Origin: CAVEFW01 sp963643505
GTDB taxonomy: Bacteria > Actinomycetota > Coriobacteriia > Coriobacteriales > Eggerthellaceae
Length of the DNA stretch: 64,000 bases
Direction of reading: 5' to 3'
NCBI GenBank assembly: GCA_963643505.1
Contig: CAVIKF010000002.1
Location: 62,001-126,000, forward strand
Below, one piece after another: positions 24,179-33,388 of the stretch. The position numbers were made by a program, and so were the translations under genes. How positions within the stretch are numbered: position 1 is the first letter of the stretch; the number at the start of each line of letters is the position of its first letter. Below the pieces are notes generated by a model that made no database searches, had not been told where the DNA came from, and was given only the letters and a program-made list of their open reading frames with translations.

Positions 24179-25948
24179 CTAGGACCGGCGGAGTTCCAAC
24201 GCTTTTTGGGCATACAGCTTCGTGTAGCGATACCAAAGATAGAGATACTCGCCAACAGGGTTCCCGAGGACGTCTTGATAGATAGCCCACACGAACCAAT
24301 AGAAGCTCGAAACACAGATATACCCGACACAGTGTTTCTTTTGATCCGGAGTCATAGCGCCCTCAAAGTACCTGTTCAAGACCTCAATGGCCTCCTCGTA
24401 GGTATAGTCAGAGCAGCAGATGAACGTACCCAGGTCGCTCGCATAATCCGACTCGCCAGAATATTCCCAATCGATGAGGCGAATGCGATCTGGACCCACG
24501 AGAAAGTTCGGGTCATAGAAATCATTGTGACAAAGGCAGGATGGGACTTCGTCCTTGACAAGAAAGTCATATACGCGTGCGACCGAGTCCGCTATCTCGC
24601 CAAAATCGCGAAACGAAATGCGATCGCGACGCTTAAGCTCCGCAACGATATCAAGAGCCTTCTCGTAAACGTTGAATTCCCATTGGCCATGGTTGCCTGA
24701 TTGGTGGAGGAATCGGGCCATCCTCATAGCAGTTTCCACATGTTCGTCGTTGTGGTAGTCGAAAGGCACGCAATCCTCGATGAAAAGGGAGATTTTCCAT
24801 CCCTCGTCTGGGTTTTCGTAGATGAAGGTATCGTCGATGTCGAGCTCGCGGGCAACTTGTTGGGAAAAGGCCTCGCTTTGGCGGTTGACAATGCCCGCCG
24901 TCGCAGGACCGGGGTGACGATAGACGTAGCTCTTGCCGTCGACGGAGAATTTAAAGGACATGTTGGTCAAGCCCTTCTTGATGGGTGTGACCTCGCGAAC
25001 ATCCTTGCGCGTACACTTGAGAATGCGGCAAATGTTGTCGAGGATCTCCGAATCCACGTTGTCGATAAACTCCTCGTCAAACAGGCGCAATTCCTCAAGG
25101 GAGTCAAATTCGTTAATGATTCCGTTGTCGTATTTCTTGAGAAACAACGAAAGCTCATCAATGTGCTCGAGATAGATGTCTTCCCAAAGCTTTCCCTCCG
25201 TCTCGGGCAGGTCGTAAACGCGCTCAAGGACAGAGACGAACTTCTCGGAAAAACCGCGATCGAAATAAGCATGGCCAATCATGTACCACGCGTTCTCGCC
25301 ACCGACGGTCACCTTCGTGATGAGACCATGCGCACCGGTCTGCATGCAGTATTCCGCGGTCGGTCCCTCGCTGAACTCTGCCGCGTAATACGCTTGGTAG
25401 ACGTGGCTCTCGAAAACATTCTCGATGAAGTAGTCGTCTGACGAGCAAATATAGGTATTCTTGAGTCTGTCGCGCACGAGATACAACGTAGAGTTGTTAT
25501 TTCGTTGCGCATAATAGGGGTTGACGACAACATCAACACCATACTTGTCGCCGAGGTAGAAAAACTCCTCTTTCTTATAACCCACGACAATGGTGATATC
25601 GGTGATGCCCGCCGCACGAAGCTGCTCGATTTGGCGTTCGACAAGGACCTCACCTCGAACTTTGAGCACGCCTTTGGGACGCTCATAGGAAATCGGGGCA
25701 AAACGGGAGGAAAGGCCGGCGGCCATGATGATCGCGTTGTCGACCTTGTATGGCGCAAGCGCCTTGACTCCCTCATCAGTCACGTCGAGGGTCTCAGCAA
25801 GGAGCCCCTTGAGTTTGAGTTGCTTTATGGAGGCGTTGACCGTGCCCAAGGAGAGGTCGCACGCATCCGCCAAATCCCGCTGGGAAAGTCTTGGTTGTTT
25901 AAGCACGCGATAAAGCACGGCAAATTCGTTTTTTGAAATCATCCGCAT
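24179..25948 (-). CDS. wHTH-nucleotidyltransferase-choline kinase fusion (LicC-LicA type)
   Basis: 589 residues with three modules. Residues about 1-65 are a winged helix (QPRLSQRDLADACDLSLGTV). Residues about 70-300 are a nucleotidyltransferase with AAGLSSRFAPISYERPKGVL, the LicC/phosphocholine cytidylyltransferase signature, and SSDDYF as the metal-binding acidic pair. Residues about 315-585 are a choline/aminoglycoside-kinase-like domain with catalytic CHNDFYDPNF and IDWEYSG. Together they would phosphorylate choline and form CDP-choline for decorating cell-wall polymers. A second Met at codon 3 is an alternative start. The gene diverges from the sulfatase and YidC-TagF genes. Confidence 0.88.
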   Translation of the reverse strand: MRMISKNEFAVLYRVLKQPRLSQRDLADACDLSLGTVNASIKQLKLKGLLAETLDVTDEGVKALAPYKVDNAIIMAAGLSSRFAPISYERPKGVLKVRGEVLVERQIEQLRAAGITDITIVVGYKKEEFFYLGDKYGVDVVVNPYYAQRNNNSTLYLVRDRLKNTYICSSDDYFIENVFESHVYQAYYAAEFSEGPTAEYCMQTGAHGLITKVTVGGENAWYMIGHAYFDRGFSEKFVSVLERVYDLPETEGKLWEDIYLEHIDELSLFLKKYDNGIINEFDSLEELRLFDEEFIDNVDSEILDNICRILKCTRKDVREVTPIKKGLTNMSFKFSVDGKSYVYRHPGPATAGIVNRQSEAFSQQVARELDIDDTFIYENPDEGWKISLFIEDCVPFDYHNDEHVETAMRMARFLHQSGNHGQWEFNVYEKALDIVAELKRRDRISFRDFGEIADSVARVYDFLVKDEVPSCLCHNDFYDPNFLVGPDRIRLIDWEYSGESDYASDLGTFICCSDYTYEEAIEVLNRYFEGAMTPDQKKHCVGYICVSSFYWFVWAIYQDVLGNPVGEYLYLWYRYTKLYAQKALELRRS

Positions 25949-26214
25949 TCCTTAATAGCTGACAACGGTCCCCGGGTGGCCGGCAGTGGCCCCGGGATAC
26001 GCCCCCGGCGACCAATAACGGTCACAGCAGTATCTCATATTATCGCGATGATGTTCGAATATTTCGTGTTTCTTCTCGTTTTTGAACGCAAAGCCCCGTC
26101 AGAGCGTGAAAACTCGTTAACCTGCCCTCTTGCATGGAAGGGCGAAAACGTGGTCTAATTAGCAGATTGAAAGAAGCTGCTGGGGGGCGGCTAGAGAGGT
26201 TTTTGGGAGGGGAC

Positions 26215-28302
26215 ATGATTGTCAAACGGACCTGCGTGGCGATTATTGACATCGCCGCAGCGCTCGTGGCCTCTCTGGTCTTGATGGTAGGTACCCCGTC
26301 GTTTGCCCTAGCCTACGTAGACCCTTCAGTCATGACCTACACCATCCAAGCGCTGGCCGGTGTCGCCGTTGCGCTTTCTACCGTGTTCGGCGTTGCGTAT
26401 CGCCGCGTCCGCAAGCGCATGGTACGAGCCCTCGGCATCGACGAGAACAAGGGCAAAGTCGTCGATCCCGATGTCCGTCGCATCGAATCCGCGGAGCAAG
26501 ACGAGGTCAATGCGCAAGCCACCGCCTTCTGGGAATCAGCCCCGGTTCCCGGCGCCGCACGCAAATGGGGGCTTGGCAAACGCTTGCTCCGCGCCCTCGT
26601 GATTGCGATCTTCCTGTCTGGCACACTCTTCATCGTCGCGCCGTTCGAGCTTGTCGCCGCGAACACGAACGACCTGGTCTTCGGCCTGAAAGACGTGTGG
26701 TTGCCCATGACAAAGGTCGCTCTTGTTGCCGCCCTTGCCCTTTGGGTCATACTCACGCTCATTCCTGGCCGCGTCGGCGACGTACTTGCCGCGTTAGCCT
26801 GTGCGCTCGGCGTATGTCTTTGGGTCCAAGCGATGTTTTTAAACTCCGGACTTCCCTCCGCCGATGGCGCACTCATCGATTGGGCGAGCTACGGTGACAA
26901 GGTTGCCCTTTCGTTCGCGGTTTGGATGGTCATCATCGTAGCGTTCGTCGTGTTGACTCTCGCTTGGCGTCGTCGCTTCCGTCCCATCGTCGTATTCGTG
27001 GCGTTAACCCTGATCGTCGTTCAGGGCGCCGGCGTTGCGAGCTTGTTCGCTGGTGATCAAGACGGCGGGAACAAGGCTTATGGCACGACGTTCCAAATAA
27101 CCCAACAAGGCTTGTATGACGTCTCGTCAAACTCGAACGTCATCGTGATCATCCTTGACATGTTCGACACCGAGGATTTGAACAAGCTGTACGCGGCCAA
27201 CAAAGATGACCTGAACGAGCTCACGGGCTTTACGTGGTACACCGACTCTGTCGGCTCCCTTGTCCCGACGCGCATGGCCGTCCCGTTCCTCCTTTCGGGC
27301 CAATACCCGCAAGACGGCGACACCTACTCAACCTATGTCGAAAACCGCATGCACCGCTCAACCTTCATCGAGGACATCGCAGCGGCAGGCTATAACATCG
27401 GCGTCTACACCGACACGTTTCCCTACCCATCCACGGTTGGCAACAAGTGCGACTACATCATGAACGTAGGCAACTCGTCAGCCGACTACTCGATCAACGA
27501 GGAGAGCACGGTCCAAATCCTCATAAAGACCGCCCTGTACCGCGACTTGCCCTGGGCGTTCAAGGAGCAGTTCTGGTACTACACCGACGAGCTCAACCAG
27601 GCCATGGCAACCGTGGTCGACTCGGGTGCTGTCAACGAGGACGAGCTCTACATCATGAACGACGCCGGGTACGACGACACGCTCAACGAGCGCGGCCTGA
27701 CCGTCAAGGATTACGGCGACAGCGGCTCATTCAGGTTCATCCACCTCGCCGGCGCACACTATCCCTACACGCTTGACGAGAACGGTGACAACACGGGTGA
27801 GACGACGACGCGCGAGCAACAAGTCCGCGGCGCCATCAAAATCGCGTCCGACTACGTTCGCGCGCTCAAGGAAGCGGGCGTCTACGACAATACGACCGTC
27901 ATCCTCACCGCTGACCACGGTCTTGTCGAGTTCTACGATGGCGAAAGCGATACATGCACCTACGCGTCGACGCCGATCTACCTGATCAAACCCGCACAAT
28001 CCGCCGAGCTCGATGCACAACCGCTCAAGGTCGTCTCAAACGTCTCCACAGGCCACATCGACTATTGCGCGACGGTGATGCGCGCCATGGGTGCCGACTA
28101 CAGCAAGTACGGGCCGGCAACAAGCGACGTCGTTCCCTCCTCGCCGCGTTTGCGCAAGTACTACTACATGCCAACCGACATCAATACCTACGAGGACATT
28201 GAGCTGCAGGAATACGAAATCGACGGATACGGCCCTGACTTCAAGGCTTGGAGGCGCACGGGCAAGACGTATCCCAACGACGACAAGGTTTATCACAACT
28301 AG
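26215..28302 (+). CDS. Membrane-bound sulfatase-fold enzyme (LtaS-like, alkaline phosphatase superfamily)
   Basis: 695 residues from the ATG at 26215, preceded by GGGAGGGG; an in-frame ATG 27 codons earlier has no ribosome-binding site. About five N-terminal helices span residues 1-305. The extracellular sulfatase-type domain (about 315-660) has VIIILDMFDTEDL (metal-binding Asp in the first strand), VPTRMAVPFLLSGQYP (nucleophile Thr/Ser region), FRFIHLAGAHYPY (His), and VILTADHGLVEFYD (the DHG metal pair). A role in polyglycerol-phosphate or phosphocholine transfer onto wall polymers is inferred from the fold and neighbours. 39 bases before the next gene. Confidence 0.82.
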   Translation: MIVKRTCVAIIDIAAALVASLVLMVGTPSFALAYVDPSVMTYTIQALAGVAVALSTVFGVAYRRVRKRMVRALGIDENKGKVVDPDVRRIESAEQDEVNAQATAFWESAPVPGAARKWGLGKRLLRALVIAIFLSGTLFIVAPFELVAANTNDLVFGLKDVWLPMTKVALVAALALWVILTLIPGRVGDVLAALACALGVCLWVQAMFLNSGLPSADGALIDWASYGDKVALSFAVWMVIIVAFVVLTLAWRRRFRPIVVFVALTLIVVQGAGVASLFAGDQDGGNKAYGTTFQITQQGLYDVSSNSNVIVIILDMFDTEDLNKLYAANKDDLNELTGFTWYTDSVGSLVPTRMAVPFLLSGQYPQDGDTYSTYVENRMHRSTFIEDIAAAGYNIGVYTDTFPYPSTVGNKCDYIMNVGNSSADYSINEESTVQILIKTALYRDLPWAFKEQFWYYTDELNQAMATVVDSGAVNEDELYIMNDAGYDDTLNERGLTVKDYGDSGSFRFIHLAGAHYPYTLDENGDNTGETTTREQQVRGAIKIASDYVRALKEAGVYDNTTVILTADHGLVEFYDGESDTCTYASTPIYLIKPAQSAELDAQPLKVVSNVSTGHIDYCATVMRAMGADYSKYGPATSDVVPSSPRLRKYYYMPTDINTYEDIELQEYEIDGYGPDFKAWRRTGKTYPNDDKVYHN

Positions 28303-28341
28303 GGGATGGGCGCTCTTGCGTCCAAAGGGGAAGATGGTTAC

Positions 28342-30285
28342 ATGCTAGAGGCGCTCGCAAGTGTTTTGAACTTGATCATGCAGCCATGCTATGCCCTGAC
28401 CGGCAATTGGTGGATCTCAATCCTATTGTTCACCATCATCTGCAAGATCATCTTGATGCCCTTGGCCCTTTGGTGCCAAAAGAACAGCATCGTCATGGTC
28501 ACGGTCATGCCTGCCGTCAACCGACTCAAGGTCCAATACTACGGCGACAACGAAACCATCGGCGAAAAGCAAAACGCGATGTACAAGGAGAAGAAATACC
28601 ACCCGTTGCTCTCCTTGATCCCCCTCGCCGTCCAAATACTTATCCTGTTCGGCCTCGTTGAGGTCATCCACGGCGTCACCGACGGCGGCGCTCCCGGAAC
28701 CGAGTTTTTGGGCATGGTGCCGATCGAGGACGGTGGCATGTCTTGGATCATGCCGCTCTTGGCAGGCCTCTCCGCGGTCATCATGGGATTTGCCCAAAAC
28801 CGCATCAACCCTCTCCAAAAGGAGCAATCCAAAGCCGAGAAGAACACCACGAATGGCCTTTCCATCGCGTTGTCCCTGTTTTTGGGCGTGTTCGTCGCGG
28901 CGGGCATGGCGTTCTATTGGATTTGCAGCAACCTGACCGCCATCGCCGTCCAAGCAATTTGCAACGTCATCGTCAAGCCGGCGAAGTATATCGACTACGA
29001 CGATCTCGAAGAGAGCCGCAAGGAGCTTGACGCGTTGGAATCCCTCGTCGAGAAGAAGAAATGGTACCAACGCGACCCCTTGGCCAAGCGGGAGAAGAAA
29101 GATTATGCCCGCTTCTTCAACGTCGTCAACAAGCACATCGTGTTTTATAGCGAGGGCGGCGGGTTCTATCGCTACTTCCAAGGAGCCATTGAGTATCTCT
29201 TGGCGAAGTCCAACGTGACGATCCATTACGTGACCAACGACCCTAACGACAACATCTTCAAGCTCGCAGAAACGGAACCGCGCATCCAACCGTACTTCAT
29301 CCGCGAGAAAAAGGCGATCACGTTGATGATGAAGATGGATGCGGATGTCGTCGTCACCACCTTGGAGGACTTGGACACCTATTACATCAAGCGCAGCTAC
29401 ACGCGCAAGGATATCGAGTACGTGTTCATGTTCCACCACATGACGTCCACCCACCTCACTCCGCAAGAGTGTTCCTATGATGCCTACGACACGTTGCTTT
29501 GCGTCGGCCCCCATCAAGCCCGGGAGGTGCGCATGGCCGAAAAGCAACGCGGTCTCGAGCCGAAAAAGCTCATCAAGTGCGGATACGACCTGCTTGATCG
29601 CGCGCTTTTACGAGAGATGAAGGCCGACGCCGAGCGAAAGAGCACCGGAGCGACCAACGAGCGCCCCTTGGTCTTGGTCGGACCCTCTTGGCAGGAAGGC
29701 AACATCCTCGACTCCTGTATCGACGACATGCTCGAATCACTTTGCGGCAACGGGTGGCGCGTCGTGGTACGCCCCCACCCCGAATACGTGAAGCGCTATC
29801 GTCCCCGCTGGGATGCGCTGAAATCTCGTTGCGAAGAGAAATATGACGACTTGGAGTTTGAGGACGACTACAACGCCCCGGCGTCCACGTTCTTGGCCGA
29901 TGTGCTCATCACGGATTGGTCCACGATCTCCTGCGAGTTCAGCTTCACCAAGCTTAAGCCCACGGTGTTTATCGACACCCCCATGAAGGTAGGCAACCCC
30001 AATTGGAAAAACCTCGGTATCGAACCCACCGACATCAGCCTGCGCAACCGCATGGGCGTGAGCCTCGCGCCACAGGCAGTAGACGCAATTGACAAGACGG
30101 TACGGGAGATGCTCGCAAACCCCCAGGCGTGGAGCGAGCGAATCGCTGAGGTGCGTGGCGAGACCATCTATTACCTCGGACATGGCGGCGTGAGAGCCGG
30201 CGAGTACCTCTTGCAGGCCATCCTCAAACACCAGGTCCCCGCAACAGAAAAGTATGCCACCGGCAAGAAGAAGCGCATCGGTTAG
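28342..30285 (+). CDS. YidC/Oxa1-type insertase fused to CDP-glycerol glycerophosphotransferase
   Basis: 647 residues. Residues about 1-215 match the YidC core: GNWWISILLFTIICKIILMP, a hydrophilic loop, then PLLSLIPLAVQILILFGLVE, MSWIMPLLAGLSAVIMGFAQ and GMAFYWICSNLTAIAVQAIC. After a charged linker, residues about 265-625 match the TagB/TagF glycosyltransferase fold: HIVFYSEGGGFYRYF, YVFMFHHMTSTH, VLVGPSWQEGNI, VVRPHPEYVKRY, and VLITDWSTISCEFSF (the acceptor/CDP region Asp-Ser). Start at 28342 has AAGGGGAAG in front. The fusion would place a wall-polymer glycerophosphotransferase beside an insertase; partner genes are the sulfatase and LicC-LicA. Confidence 0.87.
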   Translation: MLEALASVLNLIMQPCYALTGNWWISILLFTIICKIILMPLALWCQKNSIVMVTVMPAVNRLKVQYYGDNETIGEKQNAMYKEKKYHPLLSLIPLAVQILILFGLVEVIHGVTDGGAPGTEFLGMVPIEDGGMSWIMPLLAGLSAVIMGFAQNRINPLQKEQSKAEKNTTNGLSIALSLFLGVFVAAGMAFYWICSNLTAIAVQAICNVIVKPAKYIDYDDLEESRKELDALESLVEKKKWYQRDPLAKREKKDYARFFNVVNKHIVFYSEGGGFYRYFQGAIEYLLAKSNVTIHYVTNDPNDNIFKLAETEPRIQPYFIREKKAITLMMKMDADVVVTTLEDLDTYYIKRSYTRKDIEYVFMFHHMTSTHLTPQECSYDAYDTLLCVGPHQAREVRMAEKQRGLEPKKLIKCGYDLLDRALLREMKADAERKSTGATNERPLVLVGPSWQEGNILDSCIDDMLESLCGNGWRVVVRPHPEYVKRYRPRWDALKSRCEEKYDDLEFEDDYNAPASTFLADVLITDWSTISCEFSFTKLKPTVFIDTPMKVGNPNWKNLGIEPTDISLRNRMGVSLAPQAVDAIDKTVREMLANPQAWSERIAEVRGETIYYLGHGGVRAGEYLLQAILKHQVPATEKYATGKKKRIG

Positions 30286-30298
30286 GTTCCACCAAACC

Positions 30299-30375
30299 TG
30301 ACAGGTGCCAGGTGATTGTCAGATTCTTGTTAGGCATCCGCCTCTTTTTTGTGACAGGCACCTGGCACCTGTCAC
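30299..30375. repeat. Inverted pair of the ACAGGTGCCAGGT repeat family
   Basis: A partial copy, TGACAGGTGCCAGGT, at 30299 and a full copy, GTGACAGGCACCTGGCACCT ending GTCAC, at 30351-30375 face each other across about 36 bases, giving a 77-base MITE-like unit. The full copy is itself a near-palindrome. The same family recurs at 38617, 42250 and 43005. Confidence 0.8.
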
Positions 30376-30376
30376 G

Positions 30377-30585
30377 AGATCAACGTCAACACGACCTACT
30401 TCGACGAGATCCGCATCAAGCTGAACTCCAACTCGGTCGACGAGCACGACTACTCGGGCAAAGAGACCTACGCGAAGATGGGCGAGGAGCTGAAGTCCGT
30501 GCTCATGGACACATGTCAGGCAGCCCACGACACCGCAGCTGCCGAGGTGGCACCGAAGACGGCCGTAAGACCAACCGCTTGCCAG
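30377..30585 (+). pseudogene. Coding remnant next to the repeat unit
   Basis: Immediately after the repeat the plus strand reads EINVNTTYFDEIRIKLNSNS, then VDEHDYSGKETYAKMGEEL and KSVLMDTC. The codon use looks genuine, with no start. Further on the frame degenerates as it runs into the opposite ABC ATPase gene. It is the central or terminal scrap of a lost gene; family not recognised. Confidence 0.4.
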
Positions 30586-30601
30586 GCGGAGAGGCGCGCC
30601 G

Positions 30602-31432
30602 CTACTTCTTGCTCAACAGCTCCGCAAAGAATTGCTTGTTTTCCCCGAGGTCCAACGCCATGGGAACGCAGGCGTACACGGGCTCTCCGCTTTCCATCTC
30701 GATGCGCTCGACGCGAACGTCGGTGCCGTAAATGGTCTTCATGGTTTGCTGCGTGATAACGTCTTTCGGAGATCCGTCGGCCAAAATTTTGCCCTCATGC
30801 AACACGATAACCCTGCTCGCGCAATAAAACGCATGCGCAGGATCATGTGTGACCATCAGGACCGACATGCCGGCCTGGACCAGCTGGCGCATACGCGACA
30901 ACACCAGTTGCTGGTTGCCGAAGTCCAGACTTGCCGTGGGCTCATCCATGACCAAAATGCGCGGTTGCTGCGCTAGGGCGCGGGCAATCAGAACAAGCTG
31001 TTGTTGGCCGCCCGAAAGCTCGGCGTAAGACTCGTTGGCTAGATGCTCAATGGAGAGCTGGCAAAGCGCCGCATAAGCTACGCGCCTGTCGTACTTTGAC
31101 ATCGATGCGAAGCGCTCAAGGTAAGGGGTGCGCCCCATCAGCACAACGTCCTTCACCTGGAAGGGGAAGGGGAGCTTGTGGGTTTGCGGGATGTAGGCAA
31201 AGCTCGAAGCGCGCTGCTTGTCGCCCATATCCTTCAGGTCGGTTCCGTCTAAGGTGATCGTCCCACCAAGCGGCTCAATAAGGGAAAGTATGCTTTTGAG
31301 CGTAGTGGTCTTTCCGCATCCGTTGGCACCGATAATGCAGCAAAACTCATGTTCGCCCAATTCGAAATCAACCCCGTGGATGATTTCGTTTTTCGCGCTA
31401 TAGCCCGCCCGGAGACCGCTAACCTTCAGCAT
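30602..31432 (-). CDS. FecE/BtuD-type ABC transporter ATPase
   Basis: 276 residues from the ATG at 31430-31432, which overlaps the permease stop as TAATG; the longer open frame is rejected. Walker A GANGCGKTT (about 36-44), Q-loop YIPQTHKLPF, signature LSGGQQQLVLIARAL, Walker B RILVMDEPTAS and switch His in VTHDPAHAF are all present. It powers uptake with the FecCD permease and the lipoprotein upstream. In view of the divergent moeA-like gene, molybdate or tungstate is a possible substrate besides iron or cobalamin; not decidable from the ATPase. Confidence 0.9.
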   Translation of the reverse strand: MLKVSGLRAGYSAKNEIIHGVDFELGEHEFCCIIGANGCGKTTTLKSILSLIEPLGGTITLDGTDLKDMGDKQRASSFAYIPQTHKLPFPFQVKDVVLMGRTPYLERFASMSKYDRRVAYAALCQLSIEHLANESYAELSGGQQQLVLIARALAQQPRILVMDEPTASLDFGNQQLVLSRMRQLVQAGMSVLMVTHDPAHAFYCASRVIVLHEGKILADGSPKDVITQQTMKTIYGTDVRVERIEMESGEPVYACVPMALDLGENKQFFAELLSKK

Positions 31433-32511
31433 TAGTTCCACCCCTTTGAGTTGTAGTGGAAGATAATGGCGAAGAAAGGCACGCCTAGCACTGCGGTCAG
31501 GATCCCAATGGGAATCTCGGTAGCCAACAGGCATCGAGCCACATCGTCAACCAGCAAAAGGTACGTACTGCCCAGGGCAAGGCTTGCCGGAAGAAGGAAT
31601 CGGTAGTTGGCCCCTACAAGGGCTCGCGCCAGATGAGGAATGATGAGTCCGACCCAGCCAATTACGCCAGACACGGCAACCGAGACCGACGCCAAAAGCG
31701 TTGCTGCGATGATGACGATCAAGCGCGTGCGCTTGGTGTTGATGCCCAGCGCCCGAGCCTCCTCGTCGCCGAGCGAAAGAACGTTGAGGTTCCAGCGCTG
31801 AGAGAGCAGAATCGCAAAGCCGGCCAGCATAGGCACAATGGCCACGGCCAAATCGGCCTGGCTCGCGCTTGAAAAACTTCCCATCAGCCAATACGTGATA
31901 GAAGGAAGCTTGTCGTTCACGTCGGCGCACAGCTTCACGATAGAAGTACCCGCTTGGAAAAGCGTCGAAACCAAAATTCCGCCCAAGATGAGTCCAAGCA
32001 GCTTGTCATATTTGACCATGCGGTTCAGGAAAACGGCTATGCCGACAGCAGCAAGGCCGCCAGCGAAAGCCATAAGCTCCACTATCAGGGTGTGGGCCCC
32101 CATGAGCAGGCCAAGGCAGGCGCCAAAGCTTGCACCGGCGCTGGCACCGAGCAGGTCAGGCGAAACAAGCGGGTTTCTGAACATTCCCTGGAACGCTGCG
32201 CCTGCTGACGCAAGCGCAGCGCCGACCAGCACCACGAGCAAGACGCGAGGAGTGCGGACATTGAAGATGATCTTGTCCAAGCTCAAATCTGACTGCGTGC
32301 TGATGGTGCCGGAAAAATGACGAGAGATTCCCTCGATCAGCTCGGGCGGCGTAACCGGGTAGCGGCCCATGGCGAAGCTGACGACAACGATAGCCACCAG
32401 GAAAACCGGAATCGTGATTTTTACCCAAAGCGGAACCTTGTCCGACAACACCTCGTCGGCTTGCTGACCGAAGGCATCATCGAGGCCCTCCTCGAAAGAC
32501 TGCGTGCTCAT
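31432..32511 (-). CDS. FecCD-family ABC transporter permease
   Basis: 359 residues from MSTQSFEEGLDDAFGQQADE. About nine to ten membrane helices. Family motifs include NPLVSPDLLGASAGASFGAC (about 112-131) and GVIGWVGLIIPHLARALVGA (about 290-309), the latter being the coupling loop to the ATPase. The ATG overlaps the methyltransferase stop as ATGA, and the stop overlaps the ATPase start. Extra acidic N-terminal 30 residues precede the first helix. Confidence 0.9.
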   Translation of the reverse strand: MSTQSFEEGLDDAFGQQADEVLSDKVPLWVKITIPVFLVAIVVVSFAMGRYPVTPPELIEGISRHFSGTISTQSDLSLDKIIFNVRTPRVLLVVLVGAALASAGAAFQGMFRNPLVSPDLLGASAGASFGACLGLLMGAHTLIVELMAFAGGLAAVGIAVFLNRMVKYDKLLGLILGGILVSTLFQAGTSIVKLCADVNDKLPSITYWLMGSFSSASQADLAVAIVPMLAGFAILLSQRWNLNVLSLGDEEARALGINTKRTRLIVIIAATLLASVSVAVSGVIGWVGLIIPHLARALVGANYRFLLPASLALGSTYLLLVDDVARCLLATEIPIGILTAVLGVPFFAIIFHYNSKGWN

Positions 32512-33320
32512 CGCGCCTCCGTTGTGTTCCACGAAATGAAGGCCCATCGAACCATGATCGTGTAGTCCAAGATCACCTGCAAAGCCCCATCCTCAGGGCG
32601 GTTCTCCTTGAAGTGCTGGCTTGCGTACTCGTCAAAAAGAGCCCTCTCTTGGACGCTTAGCGGCTCTTTTCCCGCAAGATTCTCAAGCTCCATCAAGGCC
32701 TCGTCCCAGTTGTCAAACTTCATAGGCCGCTCACAGTAGATAAAGCTCATTTCGGCAGCACGCCCCATGTCGGCGAGAATGTCCAAGGCAATGACATCTT
32801 GCTTTGGGGTGGGCGCGGTTCTCTCTAGATGCTCAAGTAGACGCGCTTCGCAAAAAGGAGGGAGGCTGGCCGGCACCGTAAGGGCGCATCGCCTTTTCGC
32901 CACGGAATCAAGCTTCCGAATGCGATCCGCCATGGCGGGTCCCGATATGCACCGTGATGCTACCGCAACATCCACGCTGTTTTCGCGCAGCCCTGCGGCA
33001 TCCCAGTCGTCTTCCCAAGCAAGGACATGGGATTCGATCCGATCCGACACTCCCGCCGCGCTGGCTCTCTCGTTGAGCCCCGAGATCATGTTTTCGGCAA
33101 AATCGCACGCGACAACAGGATGGCCTGCGTCCGCAAGAGAAACAGCAAGCGTTCCGGTGGCGCACCCCATATCCAAAACGCGCTCTGCGGGGAGTACCCC
33201 CAAACGCTCAATAAAACTGTTTGCGTAGGGATTTGCTTTCTTGCCACAACCTTGTTTGAAGGTTGTGGCGCGGTGATTCCAGTATTTCTTGGAATCATCA
33301 ATGGACCCAATAACGCTCAT
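32508..33320 (-). CDS. Class I SAM-dependent methyltransferase within the ABC transporter operon
   Basis: 270 residues. Methyltransferase motif I is VLDMGCATGTLAVSLADAG (about 48-66), with the acidic end of strand 2 in VVACDFAENMI and motif IV region NSVDVAVASRCI. The C-terminus (about 160-265) is family-specific and unassigned. Substrate unknown. It is inserted between the binding lipoprotein and the permease and is translationally coupled to the latter, which suggests it acts on the transported ligand or its carrier, for example a chelating metallophore. Confidence 0.82.
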   Translation of the reverse strand: MSVIGSIDDSKKYWNHRATTFKQGCGKKANPYANSFIERLGVLPAERVLDMGCATGTLAVSLADAGHPVVACDFAENMISGLNERASAAGVSDRIESHVLAWEDDWDAAGLRENSVDVAVASRCISGPAMADRIRKLDSVAKRRCALTVPASLPPFCEARLLEHLERTAPTPKQDVIALDILADMGRAAEMSFIYCERPMKFDNWDEALMELENLAGKEPLSVQERALFDEYASQHFKENRPEDGALQVILDYTIMVRWAFISWNTTEAR

Positions 33321-33338
33321 GGTCCGTCCTAACTAATA

Positions 33339-33363
33339 GGGGGGATGACTTTCGCCATCCCCC
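33339..33363. terminator. Hairpin between the binding lipoprotein and the methyltransferase genes
   Basis: GGGGGATG (33340-33347) and CATCCCCC (33356-33363) with an 8-base loop. For the minus-strand operon no T run follows, so it is more likely an RNA-stabilising or partial terminator that favours the lipoprotein over the downstream genes. Confidence 0.55.
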
Positions 33364-33388
33364 TTGGGTGTTTTTACTCGATTGGAAG

